A stretch of 7,550 bases of DNA, from contig JAHEHB010000274.1 in NCBI GenBank assembly GCA_024644775.1, positions 1-7,550 of the forward strand, in the 5' to 3' direction. The notes under the pieces were generated by a model, which saw nothing but the letters and a program-made list of their open reading frames with translations, had not been told where the DNA came from and searched no databases. This document shows positions 1-5,885 of this stretch, in pieces. Source of the DNA: Deltaproteobacteria bacterium. GTDB taxonomy: Bacteria > Desulfobacterota > Desulfobacteria > Desulfobacterales > SURF-15. Both the position numbers and the translations under genes were made by a program. Each line of letters starts with the position of its first letter. The stretch's first letter is position 1.

Positions 1-20
1 TGCAAGATCAAGGCGGGCGA

Positions 21-67
21 GAATTTTAACCACAGGAATACATTGAGTATTTTGAGGATTAAAATTC
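21..67. repeat. Imperfect palindrome, probable intergenic repeat
   Basis: The arms GAATTTTAA (21-29) and TTAAAATTC (59-67) are exact reverse complements. Inside them AATAC (37-41) pairs with GTATT (47-51) around a 5-base loop, and 7 unpaired bases lie on each side between the two stems, so the structure is symmetric. No reading frame with gene-like character covers it. Extended hairpins of this kind in non-coding DNA usually belong to dispersed repeat families. The sequence resembles intergenic repeats I associate with Desulfobacterales, but that is recollection and not a database result. Confidence 0.5.
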
Positions 68-77
68 GGAGCCCAAC

Positions 78-199
78 GCCGATATTGCGGAAATTAGCCA
101 TTTCTGGATGGGCACTAACTACGTGACTTTGGCTACAGCGAGCTATTTTGCCTTTTTCACCCTTATAAACTCCCATGATTAACTCTCTACAATATCGGC
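78..199. repeat. 10-bp inverted repeat pair GCCGATATTG / CAATATCGGC
   Basis: GCCGATATTG at 78-87 and its exact reverse complement CAATATCGGC at 190-199 are separated by 102 bases. They lie just right of the 21-67 palindrome and may belong to the same repeat unit. The segment between them contains no convincing ORF. A 10-base match at this distance could still be chance. Confidence 0.3.
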
Positions 200-218
200 T
201 TTTCATAGGGATCTTCCT

Positions 219-246
219 TTGACGACGATCAAATAACGGCAATCAT
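219..246 (+). promoter_or_regulatory. Candidate sigma-70 promoter of the oxidoreductase gene
   Basis: TTGACG at 219-224 matches five of six bases of a -35 box. AATCAT at 241-246, after a 16-base spacer, matches four of six bases of a -10 box. The implied transcription start is roughly 30 bases before the ATG at 285, leaving room for the AAGGAG ribosome binding site at 270-275. The -10 match is weak, so this is only a candidate. Confidence 0.35.
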
Positions 247-284
247 TTTTTGGATTCCTTAAAATTTTGAAGGAGATTTAAACA

Positions 285-1460
285 ATGAACAATTTCTATG
301 AAATCGATTATTCGAATATTGAGATAAAGAAAGTAAGAATCGGCGTTTTGGGCTATGGGTTTATGGGAAAGGTCCATTCCAACGCGTATCTGAAAATGCT
401 CTATACTTACGCTGATCCACCCGCATATCCTGAATTTATCGCCATGTGCGGAAGAAACGCGGAAAAAGTCAGAGACTCCGCCATGCGATTCGGTTATCAG
501 GGGTACTATACGGAATGGCAACACCTGGTAGCGGACCCCAGGATCGAGATCTTTGATAATTGTGCCAATGATTATCTACACTTTGAACCCACCCTGGCAG
601 CGATTAAAGCCGGAAAACATGTTATATGCGAAAAGCCCCTGGCAAAAACCGTCAAAGAGGCAAAGCAACTCGTAGAGGCTGTCGAAGGGGCTGGTATCAA
701 ACACATGACCTGTTTTAACTATCGATTTATTCCGGCTGTTCGATTGGCAAAAAACATTATTGATGAGGGAAGGATCGGAACAATCTATCATTTTCGTGGC
801 CGGTATCTGCAACAGTCGGGGCACAATCCGGATGAAGTCCTGGATAATGTGAGATATGCCACAAGCACCGGTTCCGGCATTATGCTTGGCATCGGGAGCC
901 ATATGATCGATCTGGCTCAATTTCTGGTGGGTAATATAAAATCGGTTAGTGGACTATCGAAAACATTTACGGCATCAAGGAAAACGATTTCCGGTGAAGA
1001 TAAACCGGTGGATACGGACGAGAGCAATGTGGCCCTGGTTGAATTCGAAAACCGGGCAATTGGGTCGATTGAAAGCTCGGGGGTCAGTACCGGCCGGAAG
1101 AATCAGAACACCTGGGAGATTAATGGATCAAAAGGAAGTATTATGTTCGACCTGGAAGATTTAAACCATCTTTATGTCCACTTAGAAGATGAGCAGCGTG
1201 AAGATGTTAGAGGATTTACCCAAATTTCCGTGACCGAACCCCTTCACCCCAATGCCTGCCTCATTCTTCCTCGGGGACATAACGCCGGCTGGGAATATGG
1301 GCATGTCCATGCGTTAAGTCATTTTGTCAGCTGCGTTGTAAATGATCTACCGGTTGCCCCCTATGGCGCGACCCTTGAGGATGGCTACAGAGTTCAGGTG
1401 ATCATGGAGGCTCTGAAGGAATCCTCTGTATCGGGCGAAAGAATAAATCTGACGTTTTAA
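285..1460 (+). CDS. Gfo/Idh/MocA-family NAD(P)-dependent oxidoreductase
   Basis: This 391-residue cytoplasmic dehydrogenase probably oxidises a hydroxyl of a sugar, polyol or inositol-like compound with NAD(P)+. The N-terminal Rossmann fold carries the dinucleotide loop G23-Y-G25-F-M-G28 in the context GFMGKVHSNAY. The family's EKP motif is at 116-118, with K117 the expected catalytic lysine. An NYRF-P-A segment at 145-151 is followed by GSH-x-x-D (G204, H206, D209), the usual substrate-side histidine and aspartate region of the C-terminal alpha/beta domain. The length fits the family (about 330-400 residues), with a short 16-residue leader before the first beta strand. The ATG is preceded by AAGGAG (270-275) at normal spacing, and no other in-frame ATG precedes the glycine loop. 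It converges on the sugar importer genes, so a shared substrate is plausible. The family assignment is secure; the substrate is unknown. Confidence 0.93.
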   Translation: MNNFYEIDYSNIEIKKVRIGVLGYGFMGKVHSNAYLKMLYTYADPPAYPEFIAMCGRNAEKVRDSAMRFGYQGYYTEWQHLVADPRIEIFDNCANDYLHFEPTLAAIKAGKHVICEKPLAKTVKEAKQLVEAVEGAGIKHMTCFNYRFIPAVRLAKNIIDEGRIGTIYHFRGRYLQQSGHNPDEVLDNVRYATSTGSGIMLGIGSHMIDLAQFLVGNIKSVSGLSKTFTASRKTISGEDKPVDTDESNVALVEFENRAIGSIESSGVSTGRKNQNTWEINGSKGSIMFDLEDLNHLYVHLEDEQREDVRGFTQISVTEPLHPNACLILPRGHNAGWEYGHVHALSHFVSCVVNDLPVAPYGATLEDGYRVQVIMEALKESSVSGERINLTF

Positions 1461-1531
1461 TGGAATGATATGTGAAGAATCTTGGCCCAGAGGGGTGAAA
1501 TTGTTAACCCTTACAATCACTAATGGCCTTG

Positions 1532-1561
1532 GGTTTCAGGTTTCAGTGTTCAGGTTTCAGG
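1532..1561 (+). repeat. GGTTTCAGG-type repeat, left copy
   Basis: The unit CAGGTTTCAG occurs exactly at 1537-1546 and 1551-1560, within a 30-base run built from GGTTTCAGG and TGTTCAGG words. The inverted locus at 6148-6176 is the same sequence in reverse complement at 25 of 29 positions by hand alignment. A further inverted core, CTGAAACCTG, lies at 1729-1738. Such short repeats recur between genes in deltaproteobacterial genomes (general knowledge); their function is not known to me. Confidence 0.65.
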
Positions 1562-1700
1562 AAAAATCAGCGTAACTTTTTTAGTATGTTTTTTTTCAAA
1601 AATTTTTTCAACTTCTTTGAGCCTTTGACCATTACGCTTCGCAACAAATTAAACAGATCAAGTTTTTGGTTCCTCGGCAAACCGGGATTTCATCTCCATT

Positions 1701-1712
1701 CAAACCGGTTTG
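1701..1712. repeat. Perfect 12-bp palindrome CAAACCGGTTTG
   Basis: The 12 bases equal their own reverse complement. The site lies inside the segment bounded by inverted CAGGTTTCAG cores (1537-1738), about 110 bases downstream of the binding-protein stop when read on the minus strand. It could be a protein-binding site or part of a repeat element. Its position gives no clear role. Confidence 0.3.
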
Positions 1713-1728
1713 TTCTGATTCCGAATAG

Positions 1729-1738
1729 CTGAAACCTG
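1729..1738 (-). repeat. Inverted CAGGTTTCAG core
   Basis: CTGAAACCTG here is the exact reverse complement of the cores at 1537-1546 and 1551-1560. Together they enclose about 200 bases with inverted ends, the geometry of a small non-autonomous repeat element. No flanking target duplication was identified. Confidence 0.4.
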
Positions 1739-1758
1739 TCGAAGATCCCGTCTGAAGC

Positions 1759-1815
1759 GAAACAGAAGCGGGGAAACCCTTGACCCCGAATCCGATCCTT
1801 GTCCAACTCTGTTTC
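1759..1815. terminator. Nested inverted repeat at the 3' end of the binding-protein gene
   Basis: The outer arms GAAACAGA (1759-1766) and TCTGTTTC (1808-1815) are exact reverse complements. They enclose an inner 5-bp stem CGGGG (1769-1773) / CCCCG (1784-1788). The structure starts 8 bases past the binding-protein stop on the minus strand, a normal place for a terminator or a 3'-end-protecting fold. There is no T-run after it in either direction, so intrinsic termination is doubtful. Confidence 0.28.
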
Positions 1816-1822
1816 TTCCCCC

Positions 1823-2761
1823 CTATTTATCAACGTTTTCTTTAGTAATTAGCTTTACGGGAACAGGGATAAAAGGATCGAAGTCTTTTTTCTCCTTTTT
1901 TATATACTGCATCGCGTATCGAATGCCAAGTTGCCCCATCACATACGGCTGTTGTGCGACGGTCGCTCCAAAGGTATCTGTTTGCTTTATTAGTTTTTTC
2001 GCCTCCCCAATAGCATCAACGCTTGCGAGGAATGTCTCTTTGTCTCTCCCCATGGCCTTCATGGTTCGGTAAAAAATTATGGCCGCAGCGTCGAACGGGA
2101 AATAAAAGGCGTCAATATTCCGGTACGCGGTGAGAAGATTCTCGGCCTGGGTTGGCCTCTCGGCCGCATCCTTTAGTGCTTCGCGATGAATGATTTTTAT
2201 CCCCGGCTCGTTTTTCAAGATTAAATCGACTCCCTCCAGTCTCGCACGGATCGAATCTGATTGTGGGAGTTCCATCAATATCACATTTCCCTTCCCGTTT
2301 AATCTTTTTACAATGTACTCAGCGCCCAGTTTCCCGGCCAGCACGTTGTCCGATGCGATAAGCGTTACCTTTTCGCAACCGTATACATCCGTGTCCACAG
2401 CAAAGAGCGGGATGCCGGCCCGATTAACCACCTTTCCTGCCGAGCCGAGGGCCGTTGCATCTATAGCCGCGAGGAGAACGGCGTCTACCCCTGCTGCGAC
2501 GAGGCTCTCCACGTGACCGATTTGGGTCATGACATCGTTTTCACCGTATACGATGGTTACTTTAAGATTCGGATATTTTTTTACCTCATCCTCAACACCT
2601 CTTGCCAAGTCCAGCCAAAAATCACTGTCTGCGGATTTGAGAGATACACCGATACGATAATCTTTTGCCCCCGCTGTCTCGGTCCACCCAAAGGAAACAA
2701 ATGCTCCGACAACAACTGCTACAAGCACGAAAAACACTCTGTTTTTTGATTTACGTAACAT
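1823..2761 (-). CDS. Periplasmic sugar-binding protein of a CUT2 ABC importer
   Basis: This 312-residue RbsB-like protein (Peripla_BP_4 type) captures a sugar or polyol in the periplasm and delivers it to the permease. Residues 1-32 form a signal peptide: a basic start (MLRKSKNR), a hydrophobic core (about 9-26) and an A-G-A cleavage site before K33. The mature protein opens with the first beta strand and ligand-contact region (YRIGVSLKSADSDFW). It then shows the glycine-valine-aspartate 'GVDAVLL' strand (91-97), the hinge segment AVDTDV (121-126) and SDNVLAG (137-143), all usual in this family. It ends after a C-terminal lobe with no fused domain. The ATG at 2761 has a strong AGGAGGA site (2769-2775 on the plus strand). 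It is the last of three minus-strand importer genes, whereas the binding protein is more often first. A small ORF ends on its start codon. The substrate is unresolved. Confidence 0.92.
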   Translation of the reverse strand: MLRKSKNRVFFVLVAVVVGAFVSFGWTETAGAKDYRIGVSLKSADSDFWLDLARGVEDEVKKYPNLKVTIVYGENDVMTQIGHVESLVAAGVDAVLLAAIDATALGSAGKVVNRAGIPLFAVDTDVYGCEKVTLIASDNVLAGKLGAEYIVKRLNGKGNVILMELPQSDSIRARLEGVDLILKNEPGIKIIHREALKDAAERPTQAENLLTAYRNIDAFYFPFDAAAIIFYRTMKAMGRDKETFLASVDAIGEAKKLIKQTDTFGATVAQQPYVMGQLGIRYAMQYIKKEKKDFDPFIPVPVKLITKENVDK

Positions 2762-2847
2762 TAGCTTTTCCTCCTATCATGATGGTTTTTGAAAAGTTGT
2801 AAATCACCTGCCAGGTAAGTCTCTGAAGAAAATGCCAAAGTTGGCAT
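2761..2847 (-). CDS. Possible 28-residue small ORF coupled to the binding-protein gene
   Basis: A minus-strand ATG at 2847-2845 directly follows GAGGAGGA and opens 28 codons, beginning MPTLAFSSETYLAG and ending DRRKS. The TAA stop (2763-2761) overlaps the ATG of the binding-protein gene as TAATG, the geometry of translational coupling. The AGGAGGA site of the downstream gene lies inside its last codons. The start codon sits in a short perfect hairpin (2831-2848). No similarity is recognised, and the SD-to-ATG spacing is short unless the more distal GAGG is used. An open frame of 28 codons can arise by chance, so this may instead be a leader or no gene at all. Confidence 0.3.
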   Translation of the reverse strand: MPTLAFSSETYLAGDLQLFKNHHDRRKS

Positions 2848-2848
2848 T
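2831..2848 (-). promoter_or_regulatory. Hairpin between the ATPase and binding-protein genes
   Basis: AATGCCA (2831-2837) and TGGCATT (2842-2848) form a perfect 7-bp stem with a 4-base loop. On the transcribed minus strand the stem is followed by TTTTCTT, so it could act as a weak attenuator or as an mRNA-stabilising fold within the operon. It also covers the ATG of the 28-codon ORF, which would link folding to translation. The stem is only moderately GC-rich, so strong termination is unlikely. Confidence 0.4.
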
Positions 2849-2944
2849 CCTCCTCGGGCAACTTCCCCCCAATATACCCCGTTGATATGCGAAATCCCTC
2901 AATTCCTTGGATACAGAATTCGTCGGCTCGTTTACAGACACTGT

Positions 2945-3706
2945 TTACGCGATAACCTCGGCTCCGACGATCAGCTTCACAACCTCATCACCGGTCGTAA
3001 ACTGCACCTCCTTCTCCCCAACTCTCCGGCCACCCCTCAAAACAATTATCCGATCTGCCACGGAAAAAATGTGTTGTAGGTTATGGCTAATTATCATGAC
3101 GGATAGTCCCTTTTCCTTCAACCCTTTAATAAGTTCCAGCACCTCATGAGATTCCTTTACACCTAAAGCCGAAGTAGGTTCATCAAGAATAACAAATTTT
3201 GTCCCCCAGAAAATAGCTCTTCCCACCGCGATCGCCTGGCGCTGTCCCCCCGAAAGATATCCAACTTTTTTCTTTGGAGAGTCGAGATTTATCTTTATTT
3301 CCTGTAAAATCTGTTCACTCCTTTTATACATCTCTTTTTTATTTAGAAACCTGAGAAGCCTCCCGCACAACCCTGCTAAAAAGAGCTCTCTTCCCATAAA
3401 AAGGTTACTGGCCACATCAAGTTTATTGAACAAGGCCAGGTCCTGATACACCATTTCAATCCCCATGCTTCGTGCTTGTTTTGGGTTAACGATATATACG
3501 CTTTTACCTTCAAAAATTATCTCACCGTTATCAGGCTGGTGGACACCGGATATTATTTTCGCCAGAGTCGATTTTCCGGCCCCGTTGTCTCCTACAAGGG
3601 CTAATATTTCGTTGTCATAGACCTCAAAATCAACATTATCAAGGGCCTGTACGCCTCCAAAATTCTTGGTTATACCTTTCATTTCAACAACCGGTTTTTT
3701 CTCCAC
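2945..3706 (-). CDS. Single-domain ATPase of a CUT2 sugar ABC importer
   Basis: This 253-residue cytoplasmic nucleotide-binding subunit hydrolyses ATP to drive the permease. All motifs are present in order: Walker A GDNGAGKS (39-46, K45), Q-loop Q88, signature LSGGQ (151-155), Walker B ILDE (173-176, catalytic E176), D-loop SALG (179-182) and switch H208 in IISHNL. RbsA-type CUT2 ATPases have two fused ABC domains (about 500 residues). This one is the half-size FrcA-like type, whose GDNGAGKS and EPTSALG forms it shares, so it presumably works as a homodimer. The start is GTG at 3706-3704, chosen because GGAGGAG lies seven bases before it. The gene is second in the permease-ATPase-binding protein order, 126 bases after the permease. 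No damage is seen. Confidence 0.93.
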   Translation of the reverse strand: MEKKPVVEMKGITKNFGGVQALDNVDFEVYDNEILALVGDNGAGKSTLAKIISGVHQPDNGEIIFEGKSVYIVNPKQARSMGIEMVYQDLALFNKLDVASNLFMGRELFLAGLCGRLLRFLNKKEMYKRSEQILQEIKINLDSPKKKVGYLSGGQRQAIAVGRAIFWGTKFVILDEPTSALGVKESHEVLELIKGLKEKGLSVMIISHNLQHIFSVADRIIVLRGGRRVGEKEVQFTTGDEVVKLIVGAEVIA

Positions 3707-3713
3707 GGTTATA

Positions 3714-3720
3714 CTCCTCC
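3714..3720 (-). promoter_or_regulatory. Ribosome binding site that fixes the GTG start of the ATPase
   Basis: On the minus strand GGAGGAG lies seven bases before the GTG at 3706. The next in-frame ATG (residue 9) has no comparable site, so the GTG is preferred. Confidence 0.7.
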
Positions 3721-3832
3721 AGACTTAGGATTAAGGCCTCAACAACAGCGCCCTTCAACAGGCTATATTCCATCTGTTGATTTGTGAAAGTTATTGAATC
3801 CTTTGCCCTACGCGAGACATCTCCCCTCTCTA

Positions 3833-4873
3833 CTACTTTTTCACCCGCAGTACATTCCAACACAAAGCCGCCATTAATGCTAACCCGATAATTATCATCT
3901 GACGATATGTGCCGAACCCTAAAATAGCAAGACCATTGGTCAGGATCCCAATAAAAAGTGTGCCTCCCAATATACCGAATAGTGACCCCTTTCCTCCAGA
4001 CAGGTCAATTCCACCTAAAATTACTCCCGTAATTGAGTTCAGAAGCAAGGTCAGACCTCCCCCCATACCGATAGCAGGTTGCCCGGACTGCATTCTTGCG
4101 GTCATTACGATTCCAGCCACCGCAGAAAGAAAACCAGAAAAAATGTAAGTGAGCAATCTAATTTTCTTCGTATCGATTCCGCAAGCCCTCAGAGATTCTT
4201 CGCTGCTGCCAAGCGCATAAATATAACGTCCAAAAGAGGTTTTACTCATGAATATATAGGAAATAGTCAAAAAGATTAACATTATTATTACCGGCGTCGG
4301 GATATTAAAGAGATATCCTATACCTAAAAAAAGAAATTGATCGGTAAAACCGTCATAGATGGGATATCCCCGGGTCCAGGTGAAGATGATGCCCTGGTTG
4401 ACAAAACCCAAGGCCAGCGTCATGATAAACGGAGGAATGCCGATGTAGGCGATCATTGTTCCATTAAAAATTCCACAGGCTACCCCTATTACAAGACTAA
4501 ACAAAATCGCTATGTAGGTGTTTATCCCTGCTTCTAGAGAGGCTGCGGATATAATGCCGGCAAATGCAGCGATGGCTCCGACAGATAAATCTATACCTCC
4601 CCCGATGATGATAATGCCGAGTCCTATCGCTAGAATCGTGCTATAGGATATTTGTCTGAGAACGTTAAGCAAATTATTTACAGTTAAGAACCCATCTGCA
4701 AAAATTGATAGGAATACAAACGTTCCCAGCAAAAACAAAATCAAGGGCAACACCTCGAAAATTTCTAAGCTAAAAAACTCTTTTAGATTAAACTCTGCCC
4801 TTCCAGAGAGCGGTTGAACCACCCTGTTTTCCGCAGGAAGATCTTTCGATTTGTTTAGGATATTATTCGCCAC
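3833..4873 (-). CDS. Inner-membrane permease of a CUT2 sugar ABC importer
   Basis: This 346-residue RbsC/FrcC-like permease (BPD_transp_2 type) forms the transmembrane channel that receives sugar from the binding protein. After a polar N-terminal segment (1-37) it is strongly hydrophobic, with about eight to ten membrane spans (for example 41-60, 78-92, 96-112, 119-136, 191-209, 241-257, 277-289, 296-318 and 325-340). The family hallmark GGGIDLSVG is at 91-99. The cytoplasmic coupling loop GRYIYALGSSEESLRACGI (215-233) matches the usual 'AlGgNeeaArlaGI' pattern that contacts the ATPase. GVILGGIDLSGGKGSLFG (283-300) is the second conserved block. The start is GTG at 4873 with an AGGAAGGA-like site nine bases upstream. 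It is the first gene of the importer operon; a phased direct repeat lies just before it. Confidence 0.92.
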   Translation of the reverse strand: MANNILNKSKDLPAENRVVQPLSGRAEFNLKEFFSLEIFEVLPLILFLLGTFVFLSIFADGFLTVNNLLNVLRQISYSTILAIGLGIIIIGGGIDLSVGAIAAFAGIISAASLEAGINTYIAILFSLVIGVACGIFNGTMIAYIGIPPFIMTLALGFVNQGIIFTWTRGYPIYDGFTDQFLFLGIGYLFNIPTPVIIMLIFLTISYIFMSKTSFGRYIYALGSSEESLRACGIDTKKIRLLTYIFSGFLSAVAGIVMTARMQSGQPAIGMGGGLTLLLNSITGVILGGIDLSGGKGSLFGILGGTLFIGILTNGLAILGFGTYRQMIIIGLALMAALCWNVLRVKK

Positions 4874-4893
4874 TTTCCACCGTCCTTCCTCAG

Positions 4894-4933
4894 TTGATAC
4901 GAGGGTAAGCTCTGAGTAATTCCATTGATACGA
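4894..4933 (-). promoter_or_regulatory. Direct repeat TTGATACGA, possible operator of the importer operon
   Basis: TTGATACGA occurs at 4894-4902 and 4925-4933. The copies are 31 bases apart, close to three helical turns, so proteins bound to both would face the same side of the DNA. The nearer copy is 21 bases upstream of the permease GTG. AT-rich hexamers suitable as -10 boxes (TATAAA, TATAAG on the minus strand) lie just upstream, without a convincing -35. This is a candidate operator; no regulator is identified. Confidence 0.35.
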
Positions 4934-5132
4934 TTTCGCTTATAAAGAGTAGATTTATAGAAGATTTTAACTTGTATAACGCATTGAGCCTTGCCCAAAC
5001 AGATAGAACCCGACCCCGTTGCTCAGACCCAAACTGCCCGTACGGCAACTGGTTAATGGAAAAGATCTCGTTTTTTGAAAACCGTTTTATATCGACATGT
5101 GAATTGTATGATGAGTGACGCAGTTGCCCTAT

Positions 5133-5148
5133 CTGTCGAAACCGACAG
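5133..5148. promoter_or_regulatory. 6-bp inverted repeat CTGTCG-AAAC-CGACAG
   Basis: The perfect six-base arms are separated by four bases in the divergent region. The site could bind a dimeric regulator or fold in RNA. No T-run follows in either direction, so it is not a typical terminator. Confidence 0.3.
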
Positions 5149-5261
5149 CTTTACCCGCGCATGTGCTTCCGGTAGCATAACCGACTCTTTGTTGTCAATG
5201 AGTATTTTGACAGGATTTGCAGGCGCTTTGGATGCACCTATTTATTGATTACCTCTTTTCC

Positions 5262-5290
5262 TTGACTTACGATCTGCTCCCCCGTATCCT
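5262..5290 (+). promoter_or_regulatory. Candidate sigma-70 promoter of the rhomboid gene
   Basis: TTGACT (5262-5267, five of six -35 bases) and TATCCT (5285-5290, four of six -10 bases) are separated by an ideal 17-base spacer. Transcription would begin about 25 bases before the ATG at 5322, leaving a short leader. Confidence 0.42.
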
Positions 5291-5321
5291 CCCCATCGTA
5301 GAATCCCTCTGAGAATACGAT

Positions 5322-5873
5322 ATGAAGATCCGACAAAATTTACACCTATCCCTCGCGGCTGTAACCATTCTTTGGGTGGTATATCTTCTTGACCTGGTTT
5401 TGCCGATAAATCTAATGTTTTTCGGTTTGCAACCACGCCGTGTTAACCATTTATGGGGAATCGCCCTTAGCCCGCTCTTGCATATTAATTTCGGCCATCT
5501 TGCCGCCAATACCGGTGCGCTTTTTCTCTTATTGACGGCCTCACTGTCTTTCAGCCGAAAATTGACGATCACAGCCCTTTTGATCATCACTTTTTTGGGC
5601 GGGGGGCTCGTTTGGGTGTTTGGGAAAAGCAATACCATTCATATCGGCTCCAGCGGAATTATTTTTGGTTTGATCGGCTTTCTGATGTTCATCGGTATTT
5701 TTCGCCGCGATTGGATATCCTTACTTTGCTCCGTGGTTATTTTTTTCGGCTACGGAGGCGCTCTCTTTTCCCTACTGACCTATCGGCCGGGGATAAGCTG
5801 GACGGGTCACTTTTTTGGTTTTATCTCCGGGGTGCTGGCAGCTTGGTGGACGAAAAGCAAAAACAGCCAATAG
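5322..5873 (+). CDS. Rhomboid-family intramembrane serine protease
   Basis: This 183-residue inner-membrane protein is predicted to cleave other membrane proteins within or near their transmembrane segments. Hydrophobic spans lie at about 9-28, 45-73, 81-100, 110-127, 131-152 and 160-176, fitting the minimal six-helix rhomboid core. Helix 2 carries H54-x4-H59-x3-N63 (LLHINFGHLAANT), the family's HxxxxHxxxN signature. The catalytic serine is S111 in G109-S-S111-G112 at the start of helix 4. The partner histidine is H163 in WTGHFFGFISG in the last helix. All active-site residues are present, so it should be active. There is no extra N-terminal cytoplasmic domain. The ATG has only a weak upstream GAG, but a promoter candidate lies just before it. 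It appears to be a single-gene unit; its substrate cannot be inferred from its neighbours. Confidence 0.9.
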   Translation: MKIRQNLHLSLAAVTILWVVYLLDLVLPINLMFFGLQPRRVNHLWGIALSPLLHINFGHLAANTGALFLLLTASLSFSRKLTITALLIITFLGGGLVWVFGKSNTIHIGSSGIIFGLIGFLMFIGIFRRDWISLLCSVVIFFGYGGALFSLLTYRPGISWTGHFFGFISGVLAAWWTKSKNSQ

Positions 5874-5885
5874 CAGAGTAAAGAT

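Larger units (their letters stand above)
1461..1822. other. 362-base convergent gap with repeats, no convincing gene
   Basis: This gap lies between the 3' ends of the oxidoreductase (+) and the binding-protein gene (-). It contains CAGGTTTCAG repeats (1537-1560 and, inverted, 1729-1738), a T-rich low-complexity stretch (about 1577-1620), a perfect 12-base palindrome CAAACCGGTTTG (1701-1712), and a nested inverted repeat near the binding-protein stop. A 69-codon plus-strand frame through the repeat and T-tract is rich in Phe and lacks a ribosome binding site, so it is not called. No classic GC hairpin with a T-run was found for either convergent gene. Confidence 0.6.
4874..5321. other. 448-base divergent regulatory region
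   Basis: This region separates the importer operon (-) from the rhomboid gene (+). It contains a TTGATACGA direct repeat near the permease, a CTGTCG-AAAC-CGACAG hairpin (5133-5148), an inverted repeat TGTCAA (5193-5198) / TTGACA (5207-5212), and a candidate rhomboid promoter (5262-5290). Two short opposing open frames overlap at 5053-5248, but neither has a strong ribosome binding site. No regulator gene is present, so any regulator of the importer must lie elsewhere. Confidence 0.6.

Noticed and set aside
21..199. Possible CRISPR or tRNA structure at the left edge
   Set aside because: No repeated unit with spacers and no cloverleaf or T-loop sequence. The paired arms form simple inverted repeats only.
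1493..1510. GGGT...ACCC stem after the oxidoreductase stop as an intrinsic terminator
   Set aside because: Only four strong pairs plus two weak ones, and no T-run follows.
1523..1732. 69-codon plus-strand frame rich in Phe between the oxidoreductase and binding-protein genes
   Set aside because: It translates the CAGGTTTCAG repeat and a poly-T stretch, and has no ribosome binding site or recognisable domain.
2762..2944. Internal promoter TTGAGG...TATATT before the binding-protein gene
   Set aside because: The spacer is about 20 bases, too long for a sigma-70 promoter, and the -35 match is weak.
3684..3773. 29-codon minus-strand frame overlapping the start of the ATPase gene
   Set aside because: No ribosome binding site before its ATG. 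It overlaps 23 bases of the ATPase gene, and the well-placed GGAGGAG serves the ATPase GTG.
5267..5638. 123-codon minus-strand frame opposite the rhomboid gene
   Set aside because: The plus-strand frame carries all rhomboid motifs and active-site residues. The opposite frame is a basic, featureless shadow.
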